From CAZQQU01 sp964595625 (GTDB lineage: Bacteria > Bacteroidota > Bacteroidia > Flavobacteriales > Flavobacteriaceae): DNA of 64,000 nucleotides. The stretch spans positions 124,001 through 188,000 of the forward strand of contig CAZQQU010000002.1 in NCBI GenBank assembly GCA_964595625.1, in the 5' to 3' direction. The first letter of the stretch is position 1. Each line of letters opens with the position of its first letter. The position numbers and the translations under genes are program-made. Shown in pieces: positions 1 to 7,463 of this stretch. The notes under the pieces are model-generated. The model saw nothing but the letters and a program-made list of their open reading frames with translations. It searched no databases and was not told where the DNA came from.

Positions 1-466
1 ACGAGAGACGTTCTAAGGCGACCTCTTCGGCGTGACACGGCCCGGTGAGTATAGCGATGTTATCAAACGGTACCTGATGGTGCTGATGAAAGTGCTCACC
101 TACTATCAAGCCACTCTCAGGAACAATTCCTTTAATGGCAGAAACTATAATTTTATCTTGAAGAGAGATTTGTAATTTTTCTAATTCCCCACTTAAAAAA
201 GCCGAAGGAATGGCAAAAATAAGTATATCAGCGGCTTGTACTACCGTGTTTAAATTACTACTGAGCTGCAGTTTTTGAGTATCAAAAGCCACCGAACTTA
301 AGTAATTGGGGTTGTGGTCCTCCCGTTGGATGTGTTCAATGACTGCTTCGTTACGCATATACCAATGTACACACTCCACGTTTTCAGTGAGCATTTTTAC
401 AATGGCTGTAGCCCAGCTACCACCGCCTATTACAGCAAATTGAGGTATTTTATTTGTCATAGACAT
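1..466 (-). CDS. gpsA: Glycerol-3-phosphate dehydrogenase (NAD(P)+), 5' part only
   Basis: The reading frame runs off the left edge, so only about 155 N-terminal residues are present. GpsA reduces dihydroxyacetone phosphate to sn-glycerol 3-phosphate in the cytosol, the first step of phospholipid synthesis. The N-terminal dinucleotide-binding motif reads GGGSWATA (family norm GxGxWGTA), and a GPCHAEEV motif, conserved in GpsA, lies near the window edge. Two in-frame ATGs exist, at 466 and 460. The second begins MTNKIPQFAVIG and fits homologue starts as well as the first. A -7 promoter box lies just upstream. The gene is divergent from the phenylalanine-type attenuator at 597-710. Identification is firm; the exact start is not. 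Confidence 0.9.
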   Translation of the reverse strand, partial: MSMTNKIPQFAVIGGGSWATAIVKMLTENVECVHWYMRNEAVIEHIQREDHNPNYLSSVAFDTQKLQLSSNLNTVVQAADILIFAIPSAFLSGELEKLQISLQDKIIVSAIKGIVPESGLIVGEHFHQHHQVPFDNIAILTGPCHAEEVALERLS

Positions 467-481
467 ATAAATTTGGAGTAC

Positions 482-489
482 CAAAAGTA
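482..489 (-). promoter_or_regulatory. Bacteroidota -7 box for gpsA
   Basis: On the minus strand this reads TACTTTTG, matching the TAnnTTTG consensus of Bacteroidota primary sigma factor promoters. It lies 16-22 bases upstream of the two candidate gpsA starts. No clear -33 TTTG at the expected distance was found. Confidence 0.5.
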
Positions 490-596
490 AACAATTTAAG
501 ACAACTTCCCTTCGTTACCTACAACGAAGCCAACTTTTAACGGGTTTACTAGAAAACTTTAACAACCAATTAGTAATCCATCCACAATGTGGGTGG

Positions 597-604
597 TATC
601 TTTG
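597..604 (+). promoter_or_regulatory. Bacteroidota -7 box for the attenuator leader
   Basis: TATCTTTG matches TAnnTTTG exactly and is followed seven bases later by the ATG of the leader peptide. Transcription would therefore start almost at the leader ATG, giving a leaderless or nearly leaderless leader peptide. Confidence 0.55.
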
Positions 605-610
605 CGTTAC

Positions 611-643
611 ATGATAAGAAACCTGGTAGTTTTCTTCAACTAA
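611..643 (+). CDS. Phenylalanine-rich leader peptide (10 residues)
   Basis: The short frame encodes MIRNLVVFFN and a TAA stop. Two consecutive Phe codons (TTC TTC) sit directly before the last sense codon, as expected for a ribosome-stalling leader peptide sensing charged tRNA-Phe. The frame begins just after a -7 box and is followed by three mutually exclusive stems ending in a strong intrinsic terminator. This arrangement is the classical amino-acid attenuator design. That the peptide is a regulatory sensor is inferred from this layout; it is too short to identify by similarity. Confidence 0.6.
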   Translation: MIRNLVVFFN

Positions 644-670
644 GGTTTTTTGGTTGGTTATTTAGTTTGG

Positions 671-707
671 AAACCGCTCTATCTTTTTGGTAGGGCGGTT
701 TTTTTTG
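671..707 (+). terminator. Intrinsic terminator of the attenuator
   Basis: A 13-bp stem (671-683 with 689-701, including two G-U pairs) closes a TTTTT loop and is followed by a run of T from 699 to 706. This is the strongest terminator on the plus strand in the first 10 kb. Confidence 0.8.
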
Positions 708-710
708 GTG

Positions 711-955
711 AAGTCAATAATTTTAAAAATAATAACATATTGTTGTTTTCACACCTTTCTCTTTTTTTAAACAAGCATTTCAGGATCTTCTATTTTATGA
801 GTAATTATTAATAAAATGTAATTTGTGTAAAAAATATATTTTTTTACAGGATTTTTCCTGTTTTTCACTTTATTCTTTGGCTAAACCGATGATTTTCACT
901 AACTTTACGCATCCAGCCACAAAACTTCTTGCCATGAACACCGAACACCGTCTAT
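711..955 (+). other. Non-coding AT-rich spacer
   Basis: No coding frame is supported here. From about 844 the sequence matches the upstream flank of the inverted copy near 26.6 kb. It includes a short palindrome at about 846-861 (ACAGGA, four T, TCCTGT) that is retained in altered form in the other copy. The sequence TAACTTTA at 900-907 resembles a -7 box with one mismatch and may drive the secreted-protein array. Confidence 0.5.
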
Positions 956-1198
956 GTGTGGATAAATAAGAAATTGTATTATGTATTTACAGTTTTATTG
1001 TTTTGTAATACTTTTCCCGGAGCTACTTCAGCTTATATAATGCTGGTAAATCAAACCACCAGCAATTCTGATAATTACATCTTAGATATTGAAGAAACTT
1101 CTGTAACTATCAACACATCCGGATATCCCACCGGCTTATATTCGGTAATATTGGTAGTCAACGGTGATATTCAAAGTTCTAAAAACTTAGTCATTCAA
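844..1198 (+). repeat. Inverted duplicate, copy 1 (partner at 26263-26620, minus)
   Basis: About 355 bases covering the upstream region and the whole small CTD-like gene are closely similar to the reverse complement of 26263-26620. Similarity stops upstream of 844. The small gene and the secreted protein behind it occur in the same order in both copies, so a two-gene unit has been duplicated in inverted orientation about 23 kb apart. Confidence 0.8.
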
Positions 1199-1201
1199 TA
1201 A
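956..1201 (+). CDS. Small exported protein with a sorting-domain-like C-terminus
   Basis: 81 residues starting at GTG. Residues 1-26 look like a signal peptide (KK, hydrophobic YYVFTVLLF, then a possible ATSA cleavage site). Residues 27-81 resemble the beta-rich tail of Bacteroidota secreted proteins, with GYPTGLYSV and VVNGDIQSSKNL. It could be a small secreted protein or a remnant that kept only its signal and tail. A close copy lies at 26261-26509. An ATG at 934 opens a different frame of 11 codons (to 969) that overlaps this start, and it too is kept in the second copy. The secreted-protein array starts 15 bases downstream. Function unknown. Confidence 0.5.
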   Translation: MWINKKLYYVFTVLLFCNTFPGATSAYIMLVNQTTSNSDNYILDIEETSVTINTSGYPTGLYSVILVVNGDIQSSKNLVIQ

Positions 1202-1216
1202 TTTAAAAATATCATC

Positions 1217-1906
1217 ATGAAAAAAATTGTTTTAATAATAATCCTTTTATTGGGTATAAAAGGGTATTCACAGCATCCGGAGCTTATGGATAGAGAGTGG
1301 AATTTGTACTATGGGATTCTTAATGGGGAAGTATTTAATCCTCCTCAAGGGTTTAGATCACAAGTTGATTTTCAAATAAATGATTTTTCTGTTTATCACA
1401 ATGACTGTACAGATGCTGTAATTTCTTCCATAGAATATTCATCTGATAATATTTTTGTGTTGAATGACTGCATTTATATAGTTGGTGTGTGTAGTGATCC
1501 GGACCTAAATGCGTTTATGGGTAAACATTATGGAATTTTTACATTACCAGATTTCATACCAAAAAACCCTTTTAACTACACTATAGAATCAGATGGTGAT
1601 AATTATATGCTCACCATAGAAAACGGTGAGGGTGATATAGCCGTTTACGGCAATGTGCCTCTTTCCATTGAAGATTTTAACACTACCACTGTTTCTATTT
1701 ATCCCAACCCGGTAAAAGAGTTGCTGTTTATTGAAAGCAAAGAAAACATCAGTAATATTACCGTTTTTGATATCCACGGTAAAAAGGTAAAAACCGTAAG
1801 CGACCTGTCAGAAATCAACCTGGGTGGTTTGCAAAGTGGGGTGTATTTTGTAAGCATCACCTCAGAAAACGGGGGTGTTTTGACCCAAAAAATCGTAAAA
1901 AAATAA
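1217..1906 (+). CDS. T9SS-secreted protein, tandem paralogue 1
   Basis: 229 residues. A signal peptide (MKKIVLIIILLLGIKGYSQ) is followed by a variable core of about 130 residues starting HPELMDREWNLYYGIL, then a type A T9SS sorting domain from about residue 155 (YPNPVKELLF, then GLQSGVYFV, ending IVKK). The core has Cys residues in positions loosely shared with its neighbours (HNDC, GVC), suggesting disulfides. The W-x-L-x-Y opening resembles META-like secreted proteins; this is a weak analogy. The 3' end is identical in DNA to that of the next gene and a 95-base block is identical to the third gene. The protein should be exported by T9SS; its function is unknown. Confidence 0.85.
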   Translation: MKKIVLIIILLLGIKGYSQHPELMDREWNLYYGILNGEVFNPPQGFRSQVDFQINDFSVYHNDCTDAVISSIEYSSDNIFVLNDCIYIVGVCSDPDLNAFMGKHYGIFTLPDFIPKNPFNYTIESDGDNYMLTIENGEGDIAVYGNVPLSIEDFNTTTVSIYPNPVKELLFIESKENISNITVFDIHGKKVKTVSDLSEINLGGLQSGVYFVSITSENGGVLTQKIVKK

Positions 1907-1958
1907 ATCATGAAAAAATTAGCAGTATTGATAATCCTTTTAATGGGTATAAAAGGGT
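1649..1958 (+). repeat. Direct repeat unit, copy A (copy B 2363-2672)
   Basis: 310 bases identical by eye at a spacing of 714 bases. They cover the 3' third of one secreted-protein gene, the 3-base spacer and the first 49 bases of the next gene. Perfect identity next to strongly divergent cores points to recent gene conversion or unequal crossing-over. Confidence 0.85.
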
Positions 1959-2620
1959 ATTCACAGCATCCGGAGCTTTTGGATAAAGAGTGGTTTTTAC
2001 ACTACGGAATACTTGAAGGTGAAACTTTCTCACCACCATTGTTACAAATAGGATACTTTGATGCAAACTGTTATTTTCATGAATCAGGCATTATGGAGGT
2101 CTATCATAATATTTGTGAGGAAGGATTTATTACCAATGTGTATTTTCAAGGTGAGGCAGAATTTGTTATTGACAATACTAATGTTGCAATAGTGGGAGTT
2201 TGTTCAGAAGAAGAACTTGTTGAGTTTATGTATAGACACTACTCAATTTACCTTGAGGTTGCTAATAGCATTGCCAAAAACCCCTTTACCTATTCCATCG
2301 AATCAGACGGCGATACTTATATGCTAACCATAGAAAACACTAATGGGGATATTGCGGTGTATGGCAATGTGCCTCTTTCCATTGAAGATTTTAACACTAC
2401 CACTGTTTCTATTTATCCCAACCCGGTAAAAGAGTTGCTGTTTATTGAAAGCAAAGAAAACATCAGTAATATTACCGTTTTTGATATCCACGGTAAAAAG
2501 GTAAAAACCGTAAGCGACCTGTCAGAAATCAACCTGGGTGGTTTGCAAAGTGGGGTGTATTTTGTAAGCATCACCTCAGAAAACGGGGGTGTTTTGACCC
2601 AAAAAATCGTAAAAAAATAA
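1910..2620 (+). CDS. T9SS-secreted protein, tandem paralogue 2
   Basis: 236 residues with the same architecture as its neighbours: signal peptide (MKKLAVLIILLMGIKGYSQ), a divergent core (HPELLDKEWFLHYGIL onward), and a T9SS type A tail identical to that of paralogue 1. It begins three bases after the previous stop, so translation is probably coupled in one transcript. The core is much more divergent than either end, with the Cys pattern (HNICEEG, GVC) retained. This suggests diversification of the exposed part while the secretion signals are homogenised by recombination. Function unknown. Confidence 0.85.
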   Translation: MKKLAVLIILLMGIKGYSQHPELLDKEWFLHYGILEGETFSPPLLQIGYFDANCYFHESGIMEVYHNICEEGFITNVYFQGEAEFVIDNTNVAIVGVCSEEELVEFMYRHYSIYLEVANSIAKNPFTYSIESDGDTYMLTIENTNGDIAVYGNVPLSIEDFNTTTVSIYPNPVKELLFIESKENISNITVFDIHGKKVKTVSDLSEINLGGLQSGVYFVSITSENGGVLTQKIVKK

Positions 2621-2672
2621 ATCATGAAAAAATTAGCAGTATTGATAATCCTTTTAATGGGTATAAAAGGGT
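2363..2672 (+). repeat. Direct repeat unit, copy B
   Basis: Second copy of the 310-base repeat described at 1649-1958. Its end falls in the signal-peptide codons of paralogue 3. Confidence 0.85.
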
Positions 2673-3334
2673 TTTCACAAGACCCGGAGCTTTTTGACAG
2701 GGAATGGTATTTACACTATGGCATATTGAATGGAGAATTCTTTGAACAACCCATACCAAACTTTGATGCCTTTATATATTTTGAAAATATCATATTCCAT
2801 GTATTTCATCAATACTGTGATGAAGGTACTCAGTCAGATATTATTTATGAAAATGAAATTAACCAATTTACTATTAGTGACGAATTTATATATATTATTG
2901 GTTTTTGCACTTCTGAAGAATACACATTTTTTATGGGGCAACATTATTCTATCTATTATGATGCTGGAATTATCGCTAAAAACCCTTTTAACTACACTAT
3001 AGAATCAGATGGTGATAATTATATGCTCACCATAGAAAACGGTGAGGGTGATATAGCCGTTTACGGCAATGTTCCCCTCTCCCAACCGGAGTTTTCGCCA
3101 CTTCAAGTGACACTCTATCCCAATCCTGTAAAAGATGTTTTACATATCAACAGTACAGAAATAATAAGCGAGGTGTCGGTGTATAATATTCAAGGTAAAG
3201 TGATAAAAACGGTAAGCGAAATAAATAGCAATACATCAGAAATAAACCTCAGTTCTTTACAAAACGGGGTGTATTTTGTTACTATTTTGTCTGAAAATGG
3301 GGATAAATTATCAAAGAAGATTGTAAAAAAATAA
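2624..3334 (+). CDS. T9SS-secreted protein, tandem paralogue 3
   Basis: 236 residues, third member of the array and again three bases after the previous stop. The first 49 bases are identical to paralogue 2. The core differs (DPELFDREWYLHYGIL, HQYCDEG, GFC). A block around 2978-3072 is identical to paralogue 1. The sorting tail (YPNPVKDVLHIN, ending KKIVKK) is different and closer to the inverted relative at 25530-26249. It is thus a mosaic of the other three. No terminator is evident between it and the convergent nadD. Confidence 0.85.
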   Translation: MKKLAVLIILLMGIKGFSQDPELFDREWYLHYGILNGEFFEQPIPNFDAFIYFENIIFHVFHQYCDEGTQSDIIYENEINQFTISDEFIYIIGFCTSEEYTFFMGQHYSIYYDAGIIAKNPFNYTIESDGDNYMLTIENGEGDIAVYGNVPLSQPEFSPLQVTLYPNPVKDVLHINSTEIISEVSVYNIQGKVIKTVSEINSNTSEINLSSLQNGVYFVTILSENGDKLSKKIVKK

Positions 3335-3378
3335 TATTAGGTTTTAAGCCAAAGATATAAGACAATCTTCATTGCTAA

Positions 3379-3966
3379 TTATCGAAGGCGATAAAAATTC
3401 ATCTCATCCACATATTTCCAAACAGCTTCAGGAAAGTAGGGACGTGCATTTTTTTTATCAGCAATGGCTTTGCGGATAAAGGTAGAAGAAATTTCCATCA
3501 ACGGGGCTTTTACGAAAGTTGTTTTCGGATGATTTACAAAATCATTTTCTATTGGGTTTTCGGTAATTCGTGGATATACTATCAAATGGTGATTTTGAAG
3601 TATTACCTCGTAGTTTTTCCATTTGTGGAAGGTATTCAAATTATCGTTCCCCATAATTAGCGAAAAATGATAGTTAGGGTATTTTTCTTTTAAATAAGCC
3701 AGGGTGTTGACCGTGTAATTGGGTTGCGGTAGTTTAAACTCGATGTCGCTTGATTTAAGTTTGGGATAATCTTCGACAGCTAAGTTTACCAGAGTCAAAC
3801 GATGGTGGTCAGCTAGCAAAGTGTCTTTTTTCTTGTGGGGATTGTGGGGAGTAACTACCAGCCAGACTTCATCCACTTGGCTGTACTCGGCTATGTGGTT
3901 GGCAATAATCAGATGCCCCACGTGTATGGGGTTAAAACTGCCAAAAAACAATCCGATGTGTTTCAT
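3379..3966 (-). CDS. nadD: Nicotinate-nucleotide adenylyltransferase
   Basis: 195 residues, normal for NadD. The enzyme adenylates nicotinate mononucleotide to deamido-NAD in cytosolic NAD synthesis. The nucleotidyltransferase motif GSFNPIHVGH lies at residues 9-18 and the second signature ISSTFIRK near residue 160; MGNDN and WKNYEVI are also typical. The start ATG abuts the stop of gmk without a gap, so nadD is the last gene of a yicC-gmk-nadD operon, a standard arrangement in Bacteroidota. It converges on the secreted-protein array. Confidence 0.95.
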   Translation of the reverse strand: MKHIGLFFGSFNPIHVGHLIIANHIAEYSQVDEVWLVVTPHNPHKKKDTLLADHHRLTLVNLAVEDYPKLKSSDIEFKLPQPNYTVNTLAYLKEKYPNYHFSLIMGNDNLNTFHKWKNYEVILQNHHLIVYPRITENPIENDFVNHPKTTFVKAPLMEISSTFIRKAIADKKNARPYFPEAVWKYVDEMNFYRLR

Positions 3967-4542
3967 TTATTTTTCGATAAAATTTTTCACTACGCTATAC
4001 GCTTCTGCCAAAGCGGTGTCTAAGTGGTGATTTTCTACGATATAATCAAATTGTGATGCAAAAGCCATTTCTTTCTCTGCTTTGGCGATACGCATATTTA
4101 TTTTTTCTTCGCTCTCGGTGTTGCGTTTACGCAGGCGGTTTTCAAGTTCGGCGATGCTCGGAGGGCTCACAAAAACAGCCAAAGTTTGTTCGGGAAATTG
4201 GTTCTTGATATTTAAACCACCTACCACATCTATATCAAAAATCACATACTTGCCGGCCGCTTGTATTCGATCCACCTCACTCTTTAAAGTACCGTAATAA
4301 AGCCCCTCATAAACCTGTTCCCACTCTAAAAAATCGCCGTTTTTTATTTTTGTTTTAAATTCATCGGTAGAAATAAAATAGTAATGATTTCCGTCTATTT
4401 CGCCTTTGCGGGGTTTTCGGCTGGTTGCCGATATCGAAAATGCTAACGGCAGATCCTCTTGAGCCAGTAAGTGATTTACAATGGTAGATTTACCCGCACC
4501 CGACGGAGCCGAAAAAACAATTAGTTTCCCTTTTTTTGACAT
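3967..4542 (-). CDS. gmk: Guanylate kinase
   Basis: 191 residues. It phosphorylates GMP to GDP with ATP. The P-loop is GAPSGAGKST near residues 12-21. The GMP-binding region has SISATSRKPRKGEIDGNHYYF and EWEQVYEGLYYGT, all canonical. Its start directly abuts the stop of yicC and its stop directly abuts nadD, so the three genes are translationally packed. Confidence 0.96.
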   Translation of the reverse strand: MSKKGKLIVFSAPSGAGKSTIVNHLLAQEDLPLAFSISATSRKPRKGEIDGNHYYFISTDEFKTKIKNGDFLEWEQVYEGLYYGTLKSEVDRIQAAGKYVIFDIDVVGGLNIKNQFPEQTLAVFVSPPSIAELENRLRKRNTESEEKINMRIAKAEKEMAFASQFDYIVENHHLDTALAEAYSVVKNFIEK

Positions 4543-5400
4543 TTAAAGGATATTTAAGAGTTGTTCTTTTACTTTTTCGAGTTCGTCCTTCATCTGCACC
4601 ACCAATTGCTGAATACCGGCATGGTTGGCCTTGGAGCCGATAGTGTTGATTTCACGACCAATTTCTTGAGAAATAAATCCGAGTTTTTTACCGTTAGAGT
4701 CTTCCGAGTTTAAGGACTCCATAAAATAGTTTAAATGATTTTCTAAACGTACTTTTTCTTCGGTGATGTCGTATTTCTCCATGTAGTAAATCAGTTCTTG
4801 TTCAAAACGATTTTCGTCAATTTGCTCTCGTAACTCGCTGACCGCTTTTCGAAGACGCTCTTTTACAGTGGCGATGCGCTCGGGATCTAAATTAATTACC
4901 TCCTGTAACAATCTACGAATGTTTTGAATACGCAATTCAAAATCTTTAATCAACACACTGCCTTCGTTTTTGCGATAATTGATGATTTCCTCTAAAGATT
5001 CATCCACTGCTTCCACAATGGCTTGATATGCAATTTCATCTATTTCTTCCCTTTCGGTTTTGATAGCATCCGGTATCCGCATAGCGATTTTTACCAGTTC
5101 CACTTTGTCAGCCGGTGTGATTTTTTGGAGTTCACTGATGTATTTTTCGACTACGGGGACATTAATTTTGGTGGCGGTTTCTTCACCATTGGTTTCAACA
5201 TAAATAAACAAATCTATTTTTCCTCTTTCCAAACGGGCGGCTACTTTATTGCGTATTTCCAGTTCTTTTTCGCGATAGGCCGAAGGAATCCGAGTGTTAA
5301 AATCAAGTGATTTGCTATTGAGCGATTTTATTTCAACAGTTATTTTTTTGTTCGGAAGTTGTTTAATTGACTTTCCGAAACCGGTCATGGATTGTATCAT
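4543..5400 (-). CDS. YicC-family endoribonuclease
   Basis: 285 residues, the usual family length. The N-terminus IQSMTGFGKS and the C-terminal block GREINTIGSKANH are the YicC (YicC_N plus DUF1732) hallmarks. Members act as RNases or modulate RNA decay; E. coli YicC is the reference. First gene of the yicC-gmk-nadD operon. A -7 box (minus strand 5421-5428) lies 21 bases upstream of the ATG. The protein is charged and coiled-coil-prone in the middle. Confidence 0.92.
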   Translation of the reverse strand: MIQSMTGFGKSIKQLPNKKITVEIKSLNSKSLDFNTRIPSAYREKELEIRNKVAARLERGKIDLFIYVETNGEETATKINVPVVEKYISELQKITPADKVELVKIAMRIPDAIKTEREEIDEIAYQAIVEAVDESLEEIINYRKNEGSVLIKDFELRIQNIRRLLQEVINLDPERIATVKERLRKAVSELREQIDENRFEQELIYYMEKYDITEEKVRLENHLNYFMESLNSEDSNGKKLGFISQEIGREINTIGSKANHAGIQQLVVQMKDELEKVKEQLLNIL

Positions 5401-5420
5401 AGAAACAATTGGTTAAGTCG

Positions 5421-5428
5421 CAAAGGTA
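5421..5428 (-). promoter_or_regulatory. Bacteroidota -7 box for yicC-gmk-nadD
   Basis: The minus strand reads TACCTTTG, an exact TAnnTTTG, 21 bases before the yicC ATG. Confidence 0.55.
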
Positions 5429-5903
5429 TAAAAAAGCGGAGAATACTTTGGGTTGATAATTTTACCCCTTTCTACGCGTCTTGGCTTTCGTGGGGTTCCA
5501 TTATTAAATAGTAACTTTCTACAGGCAAATTCTTCATTTGAAAGTGGATATACCCAATAGATAATAAGATGTACATTGTTTGACCAATCCCATCTGTGAT
5601 AGGCCAGGTATTTTATTGACTACTCTAATCCTCCAAATCGGTAATATCGGTGTTATTGTGGTTCCTTTTCACTTATGCAATTGCAGTTGCCAATTTAGGG
5701 GTCAGAACCAATTTTTTATTTGATACCCATCACCATACTATTGTCATGTAATAGGGTTGGGTACAGCTCAAGATTGAGCACTCATTTAGGGTATGCCCAA
5801 CACCAAGTGTAGAATTTTAAATATTGTTTTTACAGTTTAAAAACTTAGAAGTTGATATTGTTTGTAAAAAACTAGCACGAAAGTAAAATCCAGAAGTCGA
5901 ATA
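5429..5903. other. 475-base gap with no supported gene; nested hairpin near 5754-5804
   Basis: No open frame of convincing composition was found on either strand. The notable structure is a perfect small stem GCTCAA-GA-TTGAGC at 5766-5779, set inside a longer imperfect pairing of GGGTTGGGTAC (5754-5764) with GTATGCCCAACACC (5791-5804). It lies downstream of pgi and lacks a clear T-run, so it is not a clean terminator. Confidence 0.4.
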
Positions 5904-7463
5904 TCAGCACTTTTTAATCAATTGCCTGCTGGAGCTATTGCCGATAATCGAAACATCCTTGTTTGCAATCGCCTTGAGTGTATGGTCTGCCAGTTTTTTT
6001 CCCAATTCTACGCCCCATTGATCATAGCTAAAGATGTTCAATACCACCCCTTCCACAAAGATTTTGTGCTCATACATCGCCAGCAAAGCCCCTAAGTTTT
6101 CAGGAGTTAGTTTTTTAATTAGCAAGGTCGTTGAGGGACGATTGCCTTCAAAAAATTGAAAAGGATTTTCAACGGATTTGCCATAGGTACCCTGAAGCAA
6201 TGCCTCCGATTGAGCAAAACAATTTGCTAACAAGGTTTGCTGGTGGATATCGTTTTCATAAAGTGCTTCTGCGAAAACGATAAATTGTACCGGCACGAGT
6301 TTAGTTCCTTGATGTAACAACTGGAAAAACGCGTGTTGGGCGTTGGTGCCTGTACATCCCCAAACGATTTGCCCGGTTTGGTAGTTGATTTTCTTGCCGT
6401 TTCTGTCCCTGTTTTTACCGTTACTTTCCATAGAAGCCTGTTGTAAATACGGTACCAATTTGCTTAAATATTCGGAATAAGGGATGATGGCTTCGGTTTC
6501 GGATTTGAAAAAATTGTTGTACCAAATGGAAAGTAAAGCGAGAACCACCGGTATGTTTTTCGCGAAAGCGGTAGTTTTAAAATGCTGATCCATGGCGTGG
6601 GCTCCTTGTAACAGCTTCTCAAAATTTTTATAGCCAATGGCACAGCAAATGGAAAGTCCCACTGCGCTCCACAACGAAAATCGGCCTCCTACCCACTCCC
6701 ACATCGGGAAAATGTTTTCCTTAGCAATGCCAAAACGAGTAACCGCCGGGATGTTGCCCGAGACCGCCACAAAGTGTTTTTCGATATCTAAAACCGTGGC
6801 TTTTTGTAGAAACCAATTGCGCACTGTTTCTGCATTGGTGAGGGTTTCTGGAGTAGTAAAACTTTTGGAAACCACGATAAAAAGGGTGGTTTCGGGATTG
6901 AGTTTTTTAAGTTGCTCCCGAAGATGGTCGCCATCGATATTAGAAATAAAATGTAGTTGTAGGTGGGTTTTGTAATAGTGAAGCGCTTGACACACCATTT
7001 GGGGGCCTAAATCACTACCGCCGATGCCGATATTGACGACATCCGTAATGCTTTTTCCACTATACCCTTTCCACTGTCCCGAAAGAATTTCTTTGGAAAA
7101 GCGTTTCATTTGTCCCAGCGTTTTTTTAACCCCACGGGGTGGTTGGTGGGGGTCTCTCAGGGCCGTATGCCAAGCAGCTCGGTTTTCGGTTTGATTGATT
7201 TTTTGGCCTGTAAACATAGCCTCAATAGCCTCTTTTAATTGTGATTGTTCCGCTAATTGTAAAAGCAGGGTCAGTGTCTCGGAGGTAATTCTATTTTTTG
7301 AGAAATCAATATAAAAATCTTCCCAATTCAGTGAAAACTCTTCTGCTCGTTGGGGGTTATTTATAAAGTAATCCTGCATTTTTTCTTTTTTTATAGTAGA
7401 AAAATGCTTTGCAAGTGTTTTCCATGCTGGAGTTTGGGTGGGATTAACCGAAGGAAAACTCAT
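5904..7463 (-). CDS. pgi: Glucose-6-phosphate isomerase, altered active-site motif
   Basis: 519 residues. PGI interconverts glucose 6-phosphate and fructose 6-phosphate. Seen motifs: VVNIGIGGSDLGPQMV (phosphate site), VVSKSFTTPET, GGRFSLWSAVG (PGI signature 1), MESNGK, and FSYDQWGVELGKKLA (signature 2). The otherwise invariant WGEPGTN(G/S)QH block, whose Glu is the catalytic base, reads WGCTGTNAQH, so Glu is replaced by Cys at residue 370. I re-read the codons and the substitution is real in this sequence. It overlaps the upstream kinase gene by four bases and ends the pfkA-gap-kinase-pgi series. Family assignment is firm; normal activity is doubtful. Confidence 0.9.
   Translation of the reverse strand: MSFPSVNPTQTPAWKTLAKHFSTIKKEKMQDYFINNPQRAEEFSLNWEDFYIDFSKNRITSETLTLLLQLAEQSQLKEAIEAMFTGQKINQTENRAAWHTALRDPHQPPRGVKKTLGQMKRFSKEILSGQWKGYSGKSITDVVNIGIGGSDLGPQMVCQALHYYKTHLQLHFISNIDGDHLREQLKKLNPETTLFIVVSKSFTTPETLTNAETVRNWFLQKATVLDIEKHFVAVSGNIPAVTRFGIAKENIFPMWEWVGGRFSLWSAVGLSICCAIGYKNFEKLLQGAHAMDQHFKTTAFAKNIPVVLALLSIWYNNFFKSETEAIIPYSEYLSKLVPYLQQASMESNGKNRDRNGKKINYQTGQIVWGCTGTNAQHAFFQLLHQGTKLVPVQFIVFAEALYENDIHQQTLLANCFAQSEALLQGTYGKSVENPFQFFEGNRPSTTLLIKKLTPENLGALLAMYEHKIFVEGVVLNIFSYDQWGVELGKKLADHTLKAIANKDVSIIGNSSSRQLIKKC

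Larger units (their letters stand above)
597..710 (+). promoter_or_regulatory. Transcription attenuator, probably phenylalanine-responsive
   Basis: Three competing pairings can be drawn. AAACCT at 619-624, inside the leader frame, pairs with AGGTTT at 643-648. GGTTT at 644-648 pairs with AAACC at 671-675 (antiterminator). AAACC at 671-675 is also the base of the terminator stem 671-701. A ribosome stalled at the Phe codons 632-637 would cover segment 1 and free segment 2 to block the terminator. Such leaders usually precede pheS/pheST or phenylalanine biosynthesis genes, but downstream here are 245 bases of AT-rich DNA and then secreted-protein genes. The regulated gene is therefore missing, moved, or unexpected. 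Confidence 0.6.

Noticed and set aside
6637..6975. Plus-strand frame of 112 codons opposite pgi
   Set aside because: Antisense shadow of a strongly supported gene; composition typical of antisense frames.
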